NCBI GenBank assembly: GCA_051306415.1
Contig: JBPPNE010000185.1
Coordinates: 1-5,061 of the forward strand
DNA length: 5,061 bases
DNA from: CBDDRG01 sp051306415
GTDB lineage: Bacteria; Pseudomonadota; Gammaproteobacteria; Pseudomonadales; Porticoccaceae
Reading direction: 5' to 3'
Below, in pieces: positions 1 to 5,061 of the stretch. The notes below the pieces were generated by a model, which saw nothing but the letters and a program-made list of their open reading frames with translations, ran no database searches and had not been told where the DNA came from. Position numbers and translations under genes: made by a program. Every line of letters begins with the position of its first letter. The first letter of the stretch is position 1.

Positions 1-294
1 GACGTATTTCCGGTTCATGGCGTCGGCGGCACGCTGGGCACCGTGTTGGCGGGGGTGTTCGCATCGGATCAACTCGGCGTCTTCAGTGGTCAGGGTTACG
101 CGGTGGGAATGGACATGATCGCCCAGGTCAAGGTCCAGCTGATCGGCGTTGTCGCTGTCGTCGCCTGGTCAGCGATCGCGACCTATGTGCTGCTCAAGCT
201 GGTCGATGCTATCACCCCGCTGCGGGTGGACGGCGATCAGGAAACCCTGGGGCTTGATCTCAGCCTGCACGACGAGCGCGGTTACGATCTCTAG
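1..294 (+). CDS. amtB: Ammonium channel (Amt/AmtB family), C-terminal part
   Basis: This is the C-terminal 97 residues of an inner-membrane ammonium/ammonia channel; the 5' part lies outside the window. The first visible residues, DVFPVHGVGG, match the conserved Amt segment that holds the second pore histidine (His318 of E. coli AmtB), here His6 of the fragment. Two hydrophobic segments follow: the end of one helix (about residues 8-21) and a long final helix (about 44-66, VQLIGVVAVVAWSAIATYVL). The cytoplasmic tail carries the family's GLD...H.E..Y pattern (GLDLSLHDERGYDL). In known Amt proteins this tail docks against the channel and takes part in PII (GlnK) gating. The TAG stop at 292-294 is followed at once by a terminator, so this is the last gene of its transcript. 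Any glnK partner would be upstream, out of view. Family assignment is firm; the exact subtype is not. Confidence 0.93.
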   Translation, partial: DVFPVHGVGGTLGTVLAGVFASDQLGVFSGQGYAVGMDMIAQVKVQLIGVVAVVAWSAIATYVLLKLVDAITPLRVDGDQETLGLDLSLHDERGYDL

Positions 295-297
295 CCG

Positions 298-327
298 AAA
301 AAAAGCCGCCGAAAGGCGGCTTTTTTT
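298..327. terminator. Bidirectional Rho-independent terminator
   Basis: A six-base GC stem, GCCGCC (305-310) and GGCGGC (315-320), closes a GAAA tetraloop (311-314). It is flanked by seven A on the left (298-304) and seven T on the right (321-327), so both strands read as stem plus U-tract. It sits 3 bp after the Amt stop and 16 bp beyond the stop of the convergent membrane-protein gene. It can therefore end both transcripts. Confidence 0.93.
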
Positions 328-332
328 GCTCG

Positions 333-349
333 GGCTGACGTCGTCAGCC
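333..349. repeat. Short perfect inverted repeat over the stop codon of the DUF6580-like gene
   Basis: GGCTGACG (333-340) and CGTCAGCC (342-349) are perfect reverse complements around a single base. In RNA this would be a 7-bp stem with a 3-nt loop. The minus-strand gene's TGA stop (344-346) lies inside it. It precedes the bidirectional terminator on the minus strand, so it may act as an extra 3'-end stem protecting the operon mRNA. That role is inference. Confidence 0.5.
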
Positions 350-853
350 GTAAGCCGGACGTACACGCCCAACAACCAGGCGTTCAGCGCTAAACAGCAA
401 CGCGCCATACAGCAGCGTCGACAACAGCGTGTTGTGGAAAAACGGCAACGCCGCGATGTAGCAGGCGACCAGACCGCTGCCGTCGCGGGGGTAGAGATTC
501 CCCATCAGCCAGACCCCGGCGTTACTGATCACGAAAAAGGCGACGGCGGCCGCGAACCCAGCGCCGGTAAGATACAAAGGCGCGCGCTGATGGCGAATAA
601 AGCCGCCACCGATCACCACCAGCGCCATCGCGACATAGACGAAAACCATGGTGTTGTGGAAGCCGAGCACCAGATCGGCCAGCAACATCGAACCGAGCGC
701 AACCGCGAGCGCGAGTGACCGGTTGGCGAGCACCGCGCCACCGAACAGCGCCAGCGCCACCGCCGGCGAAAAATTCGGCGGGTGCGGCAACAGCCGGGTC
801 AGCGCGGCCAAGACGATAGCGGCGATCAGGAACAAGGTCTGGTGGCGTTTCAT
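344..853 (-). CDS. Small multi-span inner-membrane protein, DUF6580-like, candidate cobalamin-uptake component
   Basis: A 169-residue, very hydrophobic protein with roughly five or six membrane segments (about 6-22, 30-43, 46-64, 69-86, 96-117 and 143-161). Visible signatures are RLLPHPPNFSP (20-30), ALFGGA (35-40), LLADLVLGFH (57-66), FFVISNAGVWLMG (106-118) and ACYIAALPFFHNTL (130-143). By recall these match the uncharacterised DUF6580 family, whose members often lie beside B12 receptors; size and layout resemble ECF-type S-components. The gene starts 31 bp after the btuB stop on the same strand, so it should be co-transcribed and governed by the upstream cobalamin riboswitch. The ATG at 851-853 has a good ribosome-binding site (AGAGGA) 8 nt upstream. 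A role in moving or handling B12 at the inner membrane is inferred from this context. It recalls the solitary S-component BtuM of Thiobacillus denitrificans, but I cannot confirm homology. Its only cysteine is Cys131, so the cobalt-binding cysteine described for BtuM cannot be placed with confidence. Confidence 0.82.
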   Translation of the reverse strand: MKRHQTLFLIAAIVLAALTRLLPHPPNFSPAVALALFGGAVLANRSLALAVALGSMLLADLVLGFHNTMVFVYVAMALVVIGGGFIRHQRAPLYLTGAGFAAAVAFFVISNAGVWLMGNLYPRDGSGLVACYIAALPFFHNTLLSTLLYGALLFSAERLVVGRVRPAYG

Positions 854-861
854 CGTTTGGT

Positions 862-867
862 TCCTCT
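862..867 (-). promoter_or_regulatory. Ribosome-binding site of the DUF6580-like gene
   Basis: The minus strand reads AGAGGA, 8 nt before the ATG at 851-853. It lies in the 31-bp gap after btuB and supports both the chosen start and independent translation initiation within the operon. Confidence 0.7.
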
Positions 868-884
868 GAAGGTGCGGCGCTGGA

Positions 885-2798
885 TTAGAAGTCGTAGTTC
901 AGCGTCACCATGATATTCCGCTCCGGCGAGGGGAAGAACCCCTTGGTGGCGAAAAAGCTGACAAACTCGCTGTACTCCTTGGCCGTCACATTGTTGAGCC
1001 TGCCGCTCAGGGTCCACGCCTGCCAGCGGTAGTTGGCGGCGAGGTTGGCGACACTGTAACCACCGAGCCCGCCCGCGCTGTTGGCGAGATCGAGTTGCTG
1101 GCCGCCGGTGTAGACCAGTTCAGCATACAGGTTGAGGGCGCTGGAAGCCGCGTAATTGCCACTCAGCTTGGCGAGTTCACGCGATACTCCGGGAACCCGG
1201 TTGTCGTCGTACGGACCATCGACGAAGCGCGCGTCCTGGTAGGTATAGAGCGCGCGCAGATCCCAGGCACGGGTTGCCTGCCAGCGCATATCGACGGTGC
1301 CGCCGCGACGGCGGGTATCGTCGAAGTTGGTATTGGCGCCAAAAAATCCGCGGGCGGGATCGAAGCCGATCTCGTTATGGTTGTTGTGCTCGAACAGGGC
1401 CAGATGGACCTTGACGTCGTCCCACTGGCGCTCGCCACCCAGCTCCCAGGCGACGCCGCGCTGGACATCGAGCAGATTGACCGCACCGAAGAAATCGACG
1501 TTCTCATCGGCCAGCGGGAAGCGGAAGGTCTCGTCGCGATTGAGATAGACCCGCCAATCCCCGCCGCGCCAGCTCGCGCCAAGTTGCTGAACGGTGACGC
1601 TCTTGTCGTAGCTGACGGCGAAGGGCTCGACATCGGTCTCGACACCGGCATGACGGATGCCGGCCTGGATGTCGAGCTGATCGGTCAGCGCGTATATCAA
1701 CTGGGCGTATTCGCTGCGCTTGCGATGCTCCTGGGCGCTGCCGGAAAAGCCGAAGCCAAAATCCAGAGCAATGTCGTAATCGACGCGCTCGATGTCGGCG
1801 CCGACCGTTAGACGCAGTGGGCCCTGGGTAACAATCAGCCGGGGATCAAAGATCCGCACCCGCCGGCTTTGCAGCGTAACGCTATCGCCGAAGCCGGAAG
1901 TGGCATTGACCACCACGTCTTCGTCGCGGTCGCTGTAGGACGCCAGCAACGCCAGCCAATCGCCGAAATGGTGGTCGATGCCCACCCGCGCTACTCGCGT
2001 ATCCGCCGCGTAATCGTTGAAGCTGGCGCCGGCCTGGCGACGATCCCGTGCCGCTTGCGCCGCGAACAGGGCGCCGGTCAGACGGCGCTCATTGTCGGTC
2101 TGCTGGGCCTGCGCAAACACCCGGCCAGCGCCGTAGTTAAAGCCGAGCTCGGCGCCATGGTTGTCGTAGTTGATATTGCTGTCGCGACGATAGCCGTCGC
2201 CCCGCTCGGCGTCGCCGGACACCCGGAAGTCGAGGCCATTGTCGAGGCGGCCGCCGTAGCTGGCGCGGTAGTTTTCGTTGTCGTAGCTGCCCCGGCCCGC
2301 ACTCAGGCGCCCGCCGAGCTTGCCGCCACCGCGGGTGATGATATTGACCACGCCACCGACCGCCTGATCGCCGTAAAGCACACCAGCGCCGCCTTCGAGT
2401 ACTTCAATGCGCTCGACATCGGCGAGGGGAATCGCGCTGAGATCGGGACCACCGAGATCCATATTGTTGAGCTTGCGGCCATCGACCAGGACTAGCGCGT
2501 TGGCACCGGAGCCAAACCCGCGCAGGCTCAGACTGGCATCGCGACCGTTGCCCATGCTGTCGAACACCTGCAGGGCGCCCTGACTGCGCAGCAATTCCGT
2601 CACATTGGCGGCGGTGCTACGCTCGATATCCTGACTGCTGATAACTCGCACCGTCGCCGGCACCCGCTCCAGACTGTAGGGGGAGCGGGTGGCGGTCACC
2701 ACAATCCGAGTTTCATCGCCCGCCGTGCCATCGTCCAGCGCGGACGCCGTAGCGGAGAAAGCGGCCAACGCCGCCAAAGATAAGTGTCTGCAATACAT
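885..2798 (-). CDS. btuB: TonB-dependent outer-membrane receptor, BtuB-like (vitamin B12)
   Basis: A complete 637-residue outer-membrane beta-barrel receptor that takes up its ligand using TonB energy. Residues 1-20 form a Sec signal peptide with a likely cut after ATASA. A TonB box lies near 29-38 (ETRIVVTATR, compare DTLVVTANR in E. coli BtuB). The plug domain spans about 40-160, with LSLRGFG (90-96), ALVLVDGRKLN (101-111), VERIEVLEGG (128-137) and LYGDQAVGGVVNIIT (141-155). The rest is barrel, with alternating aromatic and polar strands. It ends in NYDF, whose terminal Phe is the usual barrel-assembly signal, after a typical LNNVTAKEY stretch. Size is close to E. coli BtuB (594 mature residues). 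The ATG at 2796-2798 has GAGG 7 nt upstream. Receptors of this fold also carry siderophores; cobalamin is preferred here because a clear cobalamin riboswitch heads the transcript. The reading frame is intact. No periplasmic binding protein or ABC genes are in view. Confidence 0.93.
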   Translation of the reverse strand: MYCRHLSLAALAAFSATASALDDGTAGDETRIVVTATRSPYSLERVPATVRVISSQDIERSTAANVTELLRSQGALQVFDSMGNGRDASLSLRGFGSGANALVLVDGRKLNNMDLGGPDLSAIPLADVERIEVLEGGAGVLYGDQAVGGVVNIITRGGGKLGGRLSAGRGSYDNENYRASYGGRLDNGLDFRVSGDAERGDGYRRDSNINYDNHGAELGFNYGAGRVFAQAQQTDNERRLTGALFAAQAARDRRQAGASFNDYAADTRVARVGIDHHFGDWLALLASYSDRDEDVVVNATSGFGDSVTLQSRRVRIFDPRLIVTQGPLRLTVGADIERVDYDIALDFGFGFSGSAQEHRKRSEYAQLIYALTDQLDIQAGIRHAGVETDVEPFAVSYDKSVTVQQLGASWRGGDWRVYLNRDETFRFPLADENVDFFGAVNLLDVQRGVAWELGGERQWDDVKVHLALFEHNNHNEIGFDPARGFFGANTNFDDTRRRGGTVDMRWQATRAWDLRALYTYQDARFVDGPYDDNRVPGVSRELAKLSGNYAASSALNLYAELVYTGGQQLDLANSAGGLGGYSVANLAANYRWQAWTLSGRLNNVTAKEYSEFVSFFATKGFFPSPERNIMVTLNYDF

Positions 2799-2805
2799 AG
2801 TTCTG

Positions 2806-2809
2806 CCTC
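2806..2809 (-). promoter_or_regulatory. Ribosome-binding site of btuB
   Basis: The minus strand reads GAGG, 7 nt before the ATG, within ACTGAGGCAGAACT. It fixes the btuB start next to a well-formed signal peptide and is the natural target if the riboswitch acts on translation. Confidence 0.65.
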
Positions 2810-2884
2810 AGTAACCATTGTGGATGAACAGCAAGGTCTGGACAGAAGCCGGGTGGCGCGACGGTGAAAAACACGCGATTTGGC

Positions 2885-2917
2885 CGCGACAGCCTGACTT
2901 CCTGCGTTGCTGTCGCG
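2885..2917 (-). other. Leader hairpin between riboswitch and btuB (candidate expression platform)
   Basis: Perfect 9-bp inverted repeat: 2885-2893 pairs with 2909-2917 (minus strand CGCGACAGC ... GCTGTCGCG) around a 15-nt loop. The minus strand then reads GCCAAATCGCGTGTTTTT. The first CGCG after the loop (2874-2877) could instead pair with the CGCG at 2885-2888 to make a short stem next to the five T at 2867-2871. The two pairings exclude each other, as expected of a terminator/antiterminator switch, but the alternative stem is only 4 bp. The pairing is seen; the regulatory role is inference. Confidence 0.4.
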
Positions 2918-2948
2918 AACCACTAAGCACGGGGGCACGGGCCACGCT

Positions 2949-2972
2949 CCAAGAATAGGTCCCGACTCTTGG
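2949..2972 (-). other. Small leader stem-loop downstream of the aptamer
   Basis: CCAAGA (2949-2954) and TCTTGG (2967-2972) form a 6-bp perfect stem with a 12-nt loop, beginning 12 nt past the end of the B12 aptamer. No U-tract follows. It may be part of the expression platform or a spacer fold. Confidence 0.35.
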
Positions 2973-2983
2973 ATAAACAACGC

Positions 2984-3161
2984 CGCTGCGGCAGGTCTCC
3001 TGGCTCCCGGTTCATCGTAATCACCCGCCTTCCCGGCATGCGCCAGTGGCTTCGTTGGGTGACACTCCCCGGATACAGTTGCGGGATCAGCTTCGATTGG
3101 CGGCCGGCGGATAGATAATGCTGGCCTCGAATTCCCTCGCGGCCCTTGCGGGACCGCAGCG
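2984..3161 (-). promoter_or_regulatory. Cobalamin (B12) riboswitch aptamer
   Basis: The minus strand contains the conserved cobalamin-aptamer blocks in the correct order. CCCGCAACTGTA is at 3085-3074, AAGCCACTG at 3052-3044, a GGGAAGGC block near 3034-3027, and the B12 box AGCCAGGAGACCTGCC at 3005-2990. An 8-bp perfect closing helix (P1) joins the ends: CGCTGCGG (3161-3154) with CCGCAGCG (2991-2984). This gives an aptamer of 178 nt, within the usual range. In this family, adenosylcobalamin or a related cobalamin binds the RNA and lowers expression of the genes downstream, here btuB and the DUF6580-like gene. The blocks are seen directly; the repressive direction is family knowledge. About 185 nt separate the aptamer from the btuB ATG, leaving room for an expression platform. 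Confidence 0.95.
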
Positions 3162-3169
3162 CCGCCAAC

Positions 3170-3199
3170 ATTATAGTGTAAACAAGCTATTGCGGTCAT
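3170..3199 (-). promoter_or_regulatory. Sigma70-type promoter of the riboswitch-btuB operon
   Basis: The minus strand carries a perfect -10 hexamer, TATAAT (3175-3170). A -35-like ATGACC (3199-3194; 4 of 6 matches to TTGACA) lies upstream with an 18-bp spacer. The predicted start near 3163 lies about 2 nt before the first P1 base of the aptamer. That agreement between two independent signals supports the call. Confidence 0.72.
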
Positions 3200-3283
3200 T
3201 TCCTACAAAGCCAGGCAGCCTGATCAGCACCCTGCATCGAGCGCCGTGGCGACCGTGCGCACCACCTCGGCGCGCTGAACAGA

Positions 3284-3289
3284 TAAAAT
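3284..3289 (+). promoter_or_regulatory. Weak -10-like hexamer upstream of the flippase-like gene
   Basis: TAAAAT matches TATAAT at five of six bases, 65 bp before the ATG at 3355 and on the right strand. No convincing -35 lies 16-18 bp upstream (the sequence there is near CCACCT). It is listed only as the best plain sigma70 candidate for this gene. Confidence 0.2.
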
Positions 3290-3313
3290 CCGACGCGGTA
3301 ACCTCGGCAACTC

Positions 3314-3331
3314 GTGTCACAACACTGTCAC
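3314..3331 (+). promoter_or_regulatory. PHO-box-like direct repeat (candidate PhoB site)
   Basis: GTGTCAC (3314-3320) and CTGTCAC (3325-3331) form a direct repeat with an 11-bp period and a 4-bp AACA spacer. This is the architecture of the PhoB box. Against the E. coli consensus CTGTCATAWAWCTGTCAY it matches at 15 of 18 positions. A third CTGTCAC (3348-3354) abuts the ATG at 3355, 23 bp after the second copy. PhoB boxes normally replace the -35, with a -10 about 10 bp downstream; the bases there (3342-3347, CAACCT) are a poor -10. The repeat is seen; PhoB binding is inference. Confidence 0.45.
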
Positions 3332-3354
3332 CGTCCAACCCCAACCTCTGTCAC

Positions 3355-4337
3355 ATGGAACCTGCGACGACACACACTGCCGTTAGGCGGCGATGGGGTG
3401 TTTGGCACCTGCTTCTGGGTGTGATCCCATGCGCGGTGATCGCGCTTTTCATTGAGCGCGAAGTTGGTTGGAACAAGCTATTCGCGCCTTGGGGCGCGGT
3501 CGAGCCATGGGTGCTTGCCACCGCCGCTTGTACCCAGGGGGTGAGCTACCTGGCGCGTGCCGCGCGCCTGCTACGGATCGACGCCCGCTTGCCGCGCGCC
3601 GCGTTGTGGCCATGCTTAGACCTGGTGTTGGTGCATAACGCGCTGAACCTACTGTTGCCAATGCGGGCAGGCGAACTGAGCTTTCCGGTTCTGATGCAGC
3701 GCTGGTTCGGCACAGATCCCTGGCGTGCCGCGGGCATGTTGCTGTGGTTTCGCTTGGCCGATGTCCAGGTTCTTGTAGTCCTGGGGGGGTAATCGCGGCC
3801 AGCGTCAGCCACGCTCGGGGTAGCGAAGCGTTGCGTCTGTCCTTTGCCTTGGCGGCGGTATCCGCGCTCGCCATGCCATCGGCGCTATTTTGGTTCGCCA
3901 AGCGCCAGCCGGATAACGCAGGAGCGTGCGCACGCGGCCTGCCCGCGCGCATTGTGGCCGCGATCCCCGTCAGCGGCTGGGTGTGCGTCGAAGGCTTCGC
4001 CTGGACCTGGTTGTCCTGGGGCCTCAAGCTATTCGGGTCGGCACTGCTGTTTGCCAGCCTCTCCGGTGACAATCTCTCCGGTGCGGGGCTCGCGGATGGC
4101 GCGCTTGCGGCGATGGGCGGCGACGCTAGCTCGGTTCTACCCCTACACGCACCCGCCGGATTCGGCAGCTACGAGGCCGGGGTGATGCTGGCCACGCTGG
4201 GCTCGCCGGCACCCCTGGATGCGCGCCTCGCCGCCGCCGTGAATCTGCACGCCTTCACGCTGGCGGTAGCTCTAGCGGGCGCGCTGTTGGCGCGCCTGTG
4301 GCGGCCCGAGCGTCGCCTGCTCCAGACCGGCCCATGA
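3355..4337 (+). pseudogene. Flippase-like integral membrane protein (LPG_synthase_TM/UPF0104 family), split by a -1 frameshift
   Basis: An inner-membrane protein of the family related to the transmembrane half of lysylphosphatidylglycerol synthase. Members are thought to move lipids or lipid-linked sugars, usually beside glycosyltransferases. The first part, 145 codons from the ATG at 3355, holds TM1 (about 17-33) and the family hallmark HNALNLLLPMRAGELSFP (94-111), then FRLADVQVLVVLGG and TAA at 3790-3792. The rest continues one frame back from GTA at 3789: VIAASV..., WLSWGLKLFGSALLFASL, GDASSVLPLH, then GFGSYEAGVM and AAAVNLHAFTL, typical of the family C-terminus, to TGA at 4335-4337. Joined, the product is about 327 residues, the normal size. 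The break falls exactly in a run of seven G (3783-3789); eight would restore one frame. It may be a sequencing error, a recent mutation, phase variation or slippage. No Shine-Dalgarno precedes the ATG. A longer start at 3118 is rejected because it overlaps the riboswitch. Confidence 0.85.
3783..3789 (+). repeat. G7 homopolymer at the frameshift point
   Basis: Seven consecutive G are read as ctG GGG GGG followed by the TAA at 3790. The phase fits a G-GGG-GGG slippery heptamer: a one-base backward slip changes TAA to GTA and enters the downstream frame with no loss of family sequence. Homopolymers are also the commonest site of indel sequencing errors. Confidence 0.8.
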
Positions 4338-4397
4338 CCCGGATCGTCATCGGAACGCAAACTTTGTGTAACCAGACTTTCTCGCCACCGTCATCCT

Positions 4398-4433
4398 GAC
4401 GTCATGGCACCGCTTCACTGTTGCCATGACGTC
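4398..4433 (+). other. 12-bp perfect inverted repeat upstream of the glycosyltransferase gene
   Basis: GACGTCATGGCA (4398-4409) and TGCCATGACGTC (4422-4433) are exact reverse complements around a 12-nt spacer. In RNA this is a strong hairpin ending 19 nt before the ATG at 4453. No U-tract follows directly, so it is not a standard terminator. It could be an operator, a processing site or a leader structure. It lies in the 115-bp gap (4338-4452) between the flippase-like gene and the glycosyltransferase, which contains no convincing gene. Confidence 0.6.
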
Positions 4434-4452
4434 CGCTGGTTCTTGTCTTGTC

Positions 4453-5061
4453 ATGACACCGAGTCTGTCCCTGGTTATACCCATTTGCAATGAAGAGGAC
4501 AGCATTGCGCCGCTGGCCACGCGGACGCATGCGGCCATGGCGGCCTACGAAGGTAACTGGGAGTTGATCTTCGTTGACGACGGCAGCACCGATGCCAGCC
4601 CCCAGCGCCTCCGGCAAGCGATGGAAACCTACGGGACCCACGTTCAGACACTGCGCTTGGCTCGCAACCAGGGCCAGACCGCGGCCCTGCAGTCCGGCTT
4701 CGACGCCGCCCGCGGGGAACTGATCGCGACGCTGGACGGCGATCTGCAGAACGATCCCACCGATATCCCGCGCATGGTCGGTGAACTCCTGGCCCGCGAC
4801 CTTGACCTCCTGTGCGGGCGCCGGGCCAACCGCCAGGACGACTGGCTGACGCGCAAACTACCGTCCCGGATTGCCAATCGATTGATCGCCCGCGTCAGCG
4901 GCCTGCACCTGCACGACTACGGCTGCACGTTGAAGGTCTATCGCGCCGCGGTCATCAAGCAGGTGCGCCTGTACGGCGAGATGCATCGCCTGATTCCGCT
5001 GTGGGCGGCCATGGTGACTGCGCCCGAACGTATCGGCGAGACCGCCGTTGCCCATCACCCG
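4453..5061 (+). CDS. GT2 family glycosyltransferase, DPM1/polyprenyl-phosphate sugar transferase type, 3'-truncated by window
   Basis: The first 203 residues of a GT-A fold family 2 transferase, open to the window edge. Such enzymes move a sugar from a nucleotide donor to a polyprenyl phosphate or similar acceptor at the inner face of the membrane. Visible motifs, in order: LSLVIPICNEED (5-16), the nucleotide-binding strand; FVDDGSTD (40-47); RLARNQGQTAALQSGFDAARGE (68-89); metal-binding LDGDLQNDP (94-102, DxD at 95-97); DYGCTLKVYR (155-164); and YGEMHRLIP (174-182). The last two are typical of bacterial dolichol-phosphate-mannose-synthase-like members. It lies 115 bp after the flippase-like gene on the same strand, a frequent pairing. 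The ATG at 4453 is chosen because family members begin just before the VIPxxNEE strand. An in-frame ATG at 4426 would add nine residues. Neither start has a clear Shine-Dalgarno. The donor sugar and the presence of C-terminal membrane helices cannot be judged from this fragment. Confidence 0.92.
   Translation, partial: MTPSLSLVIPICNEEDSIAPLATRTHAAMAAYEGNWELIFVDDGSTDASPQRLRQAMETYGTHVQTLRLARNQGQTAALQSGFDAARGELIATLDGDLQNDPTDIPRMVGELLARDLDLLCGRRANRQDDWLTRKLPSRIANRLIARVSGLHLHDYGCTLKVYRAAVIKQVRLYGEMHRLIPLWAAMVTAPERIGETAVAHHP

Noticed and set aside
149..718. Plus-strand open frame overlapping the amt end and the DUF6580-like gene
   Set aside because: It crosses a strong terminator and two genes in other frames; the product is Arg/Gln-rich with no recognisable motif.
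1095..1811. Long plus-strand open frame inside btuB
   Set aside because: It is antisense to a complete, well-recognised receptor. Its low-complexity, Ala/Val/Glu-rich product is what GC-rich codons give in the opposite frame, and no family motif is visible.
1869..2495. Second long plus-strand open frame inside btuB
   Set aside because: Same antisense situation, over the plug and early barrel region; the product is Ala/Val-rich with no recognisable domain.
2696..3199. Minus-strand open frame over the riboswitch and btuB start
   Set aside because: It is out of frame with btuB, covers the structured leader, and its translation has no domain character.
3118..3354. N-terminal extension of the flippase-like gene from a start at 3118
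   Set aside because: It would run through the cobalamin aptamer and the divergent promoter, and its residues lack any membrane or family character. The ATG at 3355 precedes the first membrane helix.
4334..4399. 21-codon open frame overlapping the flippase-like stop (ATGA overlap)
   Set aside because: No recognisable product or ribosome-binding site; it ends inside the inverted repeat. The ATGA overlap alone is not enough.
4397..4404. TGACGTCA, identical to the eukaryotic CRE palindrome
   Set aside because: It is part of the larger bacterial inverted repeat; a eukaryotic regulator site has no meaning here.
4402..5058. Several minus-strand open frames across the glycosyltransferase region
   Set aside because: They lie antisense to a clear GT2 domain and show no motifs.

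Overview
The window looks like chromosomal DNA from a GC-rich Gram-negative proteobacterium, most likely a gammaproteobacterium. This rests on a TonB-dependent outer-membrane receptor, a consensus sigma70-type -10 box, a cobalamin riboswitch, and proteobacterial-looking Amt, flippase-like and glycosyltransferase proteins. The assignment is inference; no rRNA or other taxonomic marker is present. There is no tRNA, rRNA, CRISPR array or insertion sequence.

Layout: (1) 1-294, plus strand: the last 97 codons of an AmtB-type ammonium channel. A compact bidirectional terminator (298-327) follows. (2) 344-3199, minus strand: a vitamin B12 acquisition unit. It has a promoter with a perfect TATAAT, a cobalamin riboswitch aptamer (2984-3161), a leader of about 185 nt with hairpins, an intact 637-aa BtuB-like receptor (885-2798), and 31 bp later a 169-aa multi-span inner-membrane protein of the DUF6580-like, ECF-S-like type (344-853). 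(3) 3200-5061, plus strand, divergent: a flippase-like membrane protein of the LPG_synthase_TM/UPF0104 type (3355-4337), split by a frameshift at a run of seven G, then a GT2 polyprenyl-phosphate-type glycosyltransferase (4453 onward) that runs off the window. The intergenic DNA before these two genes holds a PHO-box-like direct repeat (3314-3331) and a 12-bp perfect inverted repeat (4398-4433).

How the parts work together: the minus-strand unit reads as B12 salvage. The receptor would bring cobalamin across the outer membrane. The small membrane protein is the natural candidate for inner-membrane passage or handling, since no btuCDF genes are visible, and the riboswitch would shut the unit down when cobalamin is plentiful. 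The plus-strand pair fits envelope glycolipid or lipid-linked sugar metabolism, possibly phosphate-responsive. The main items to re-check are the G7 frameshift, the PHO-box-like repeat, and the inverted repeat whose right arm could also pair with the glycosyltransferase start codon.
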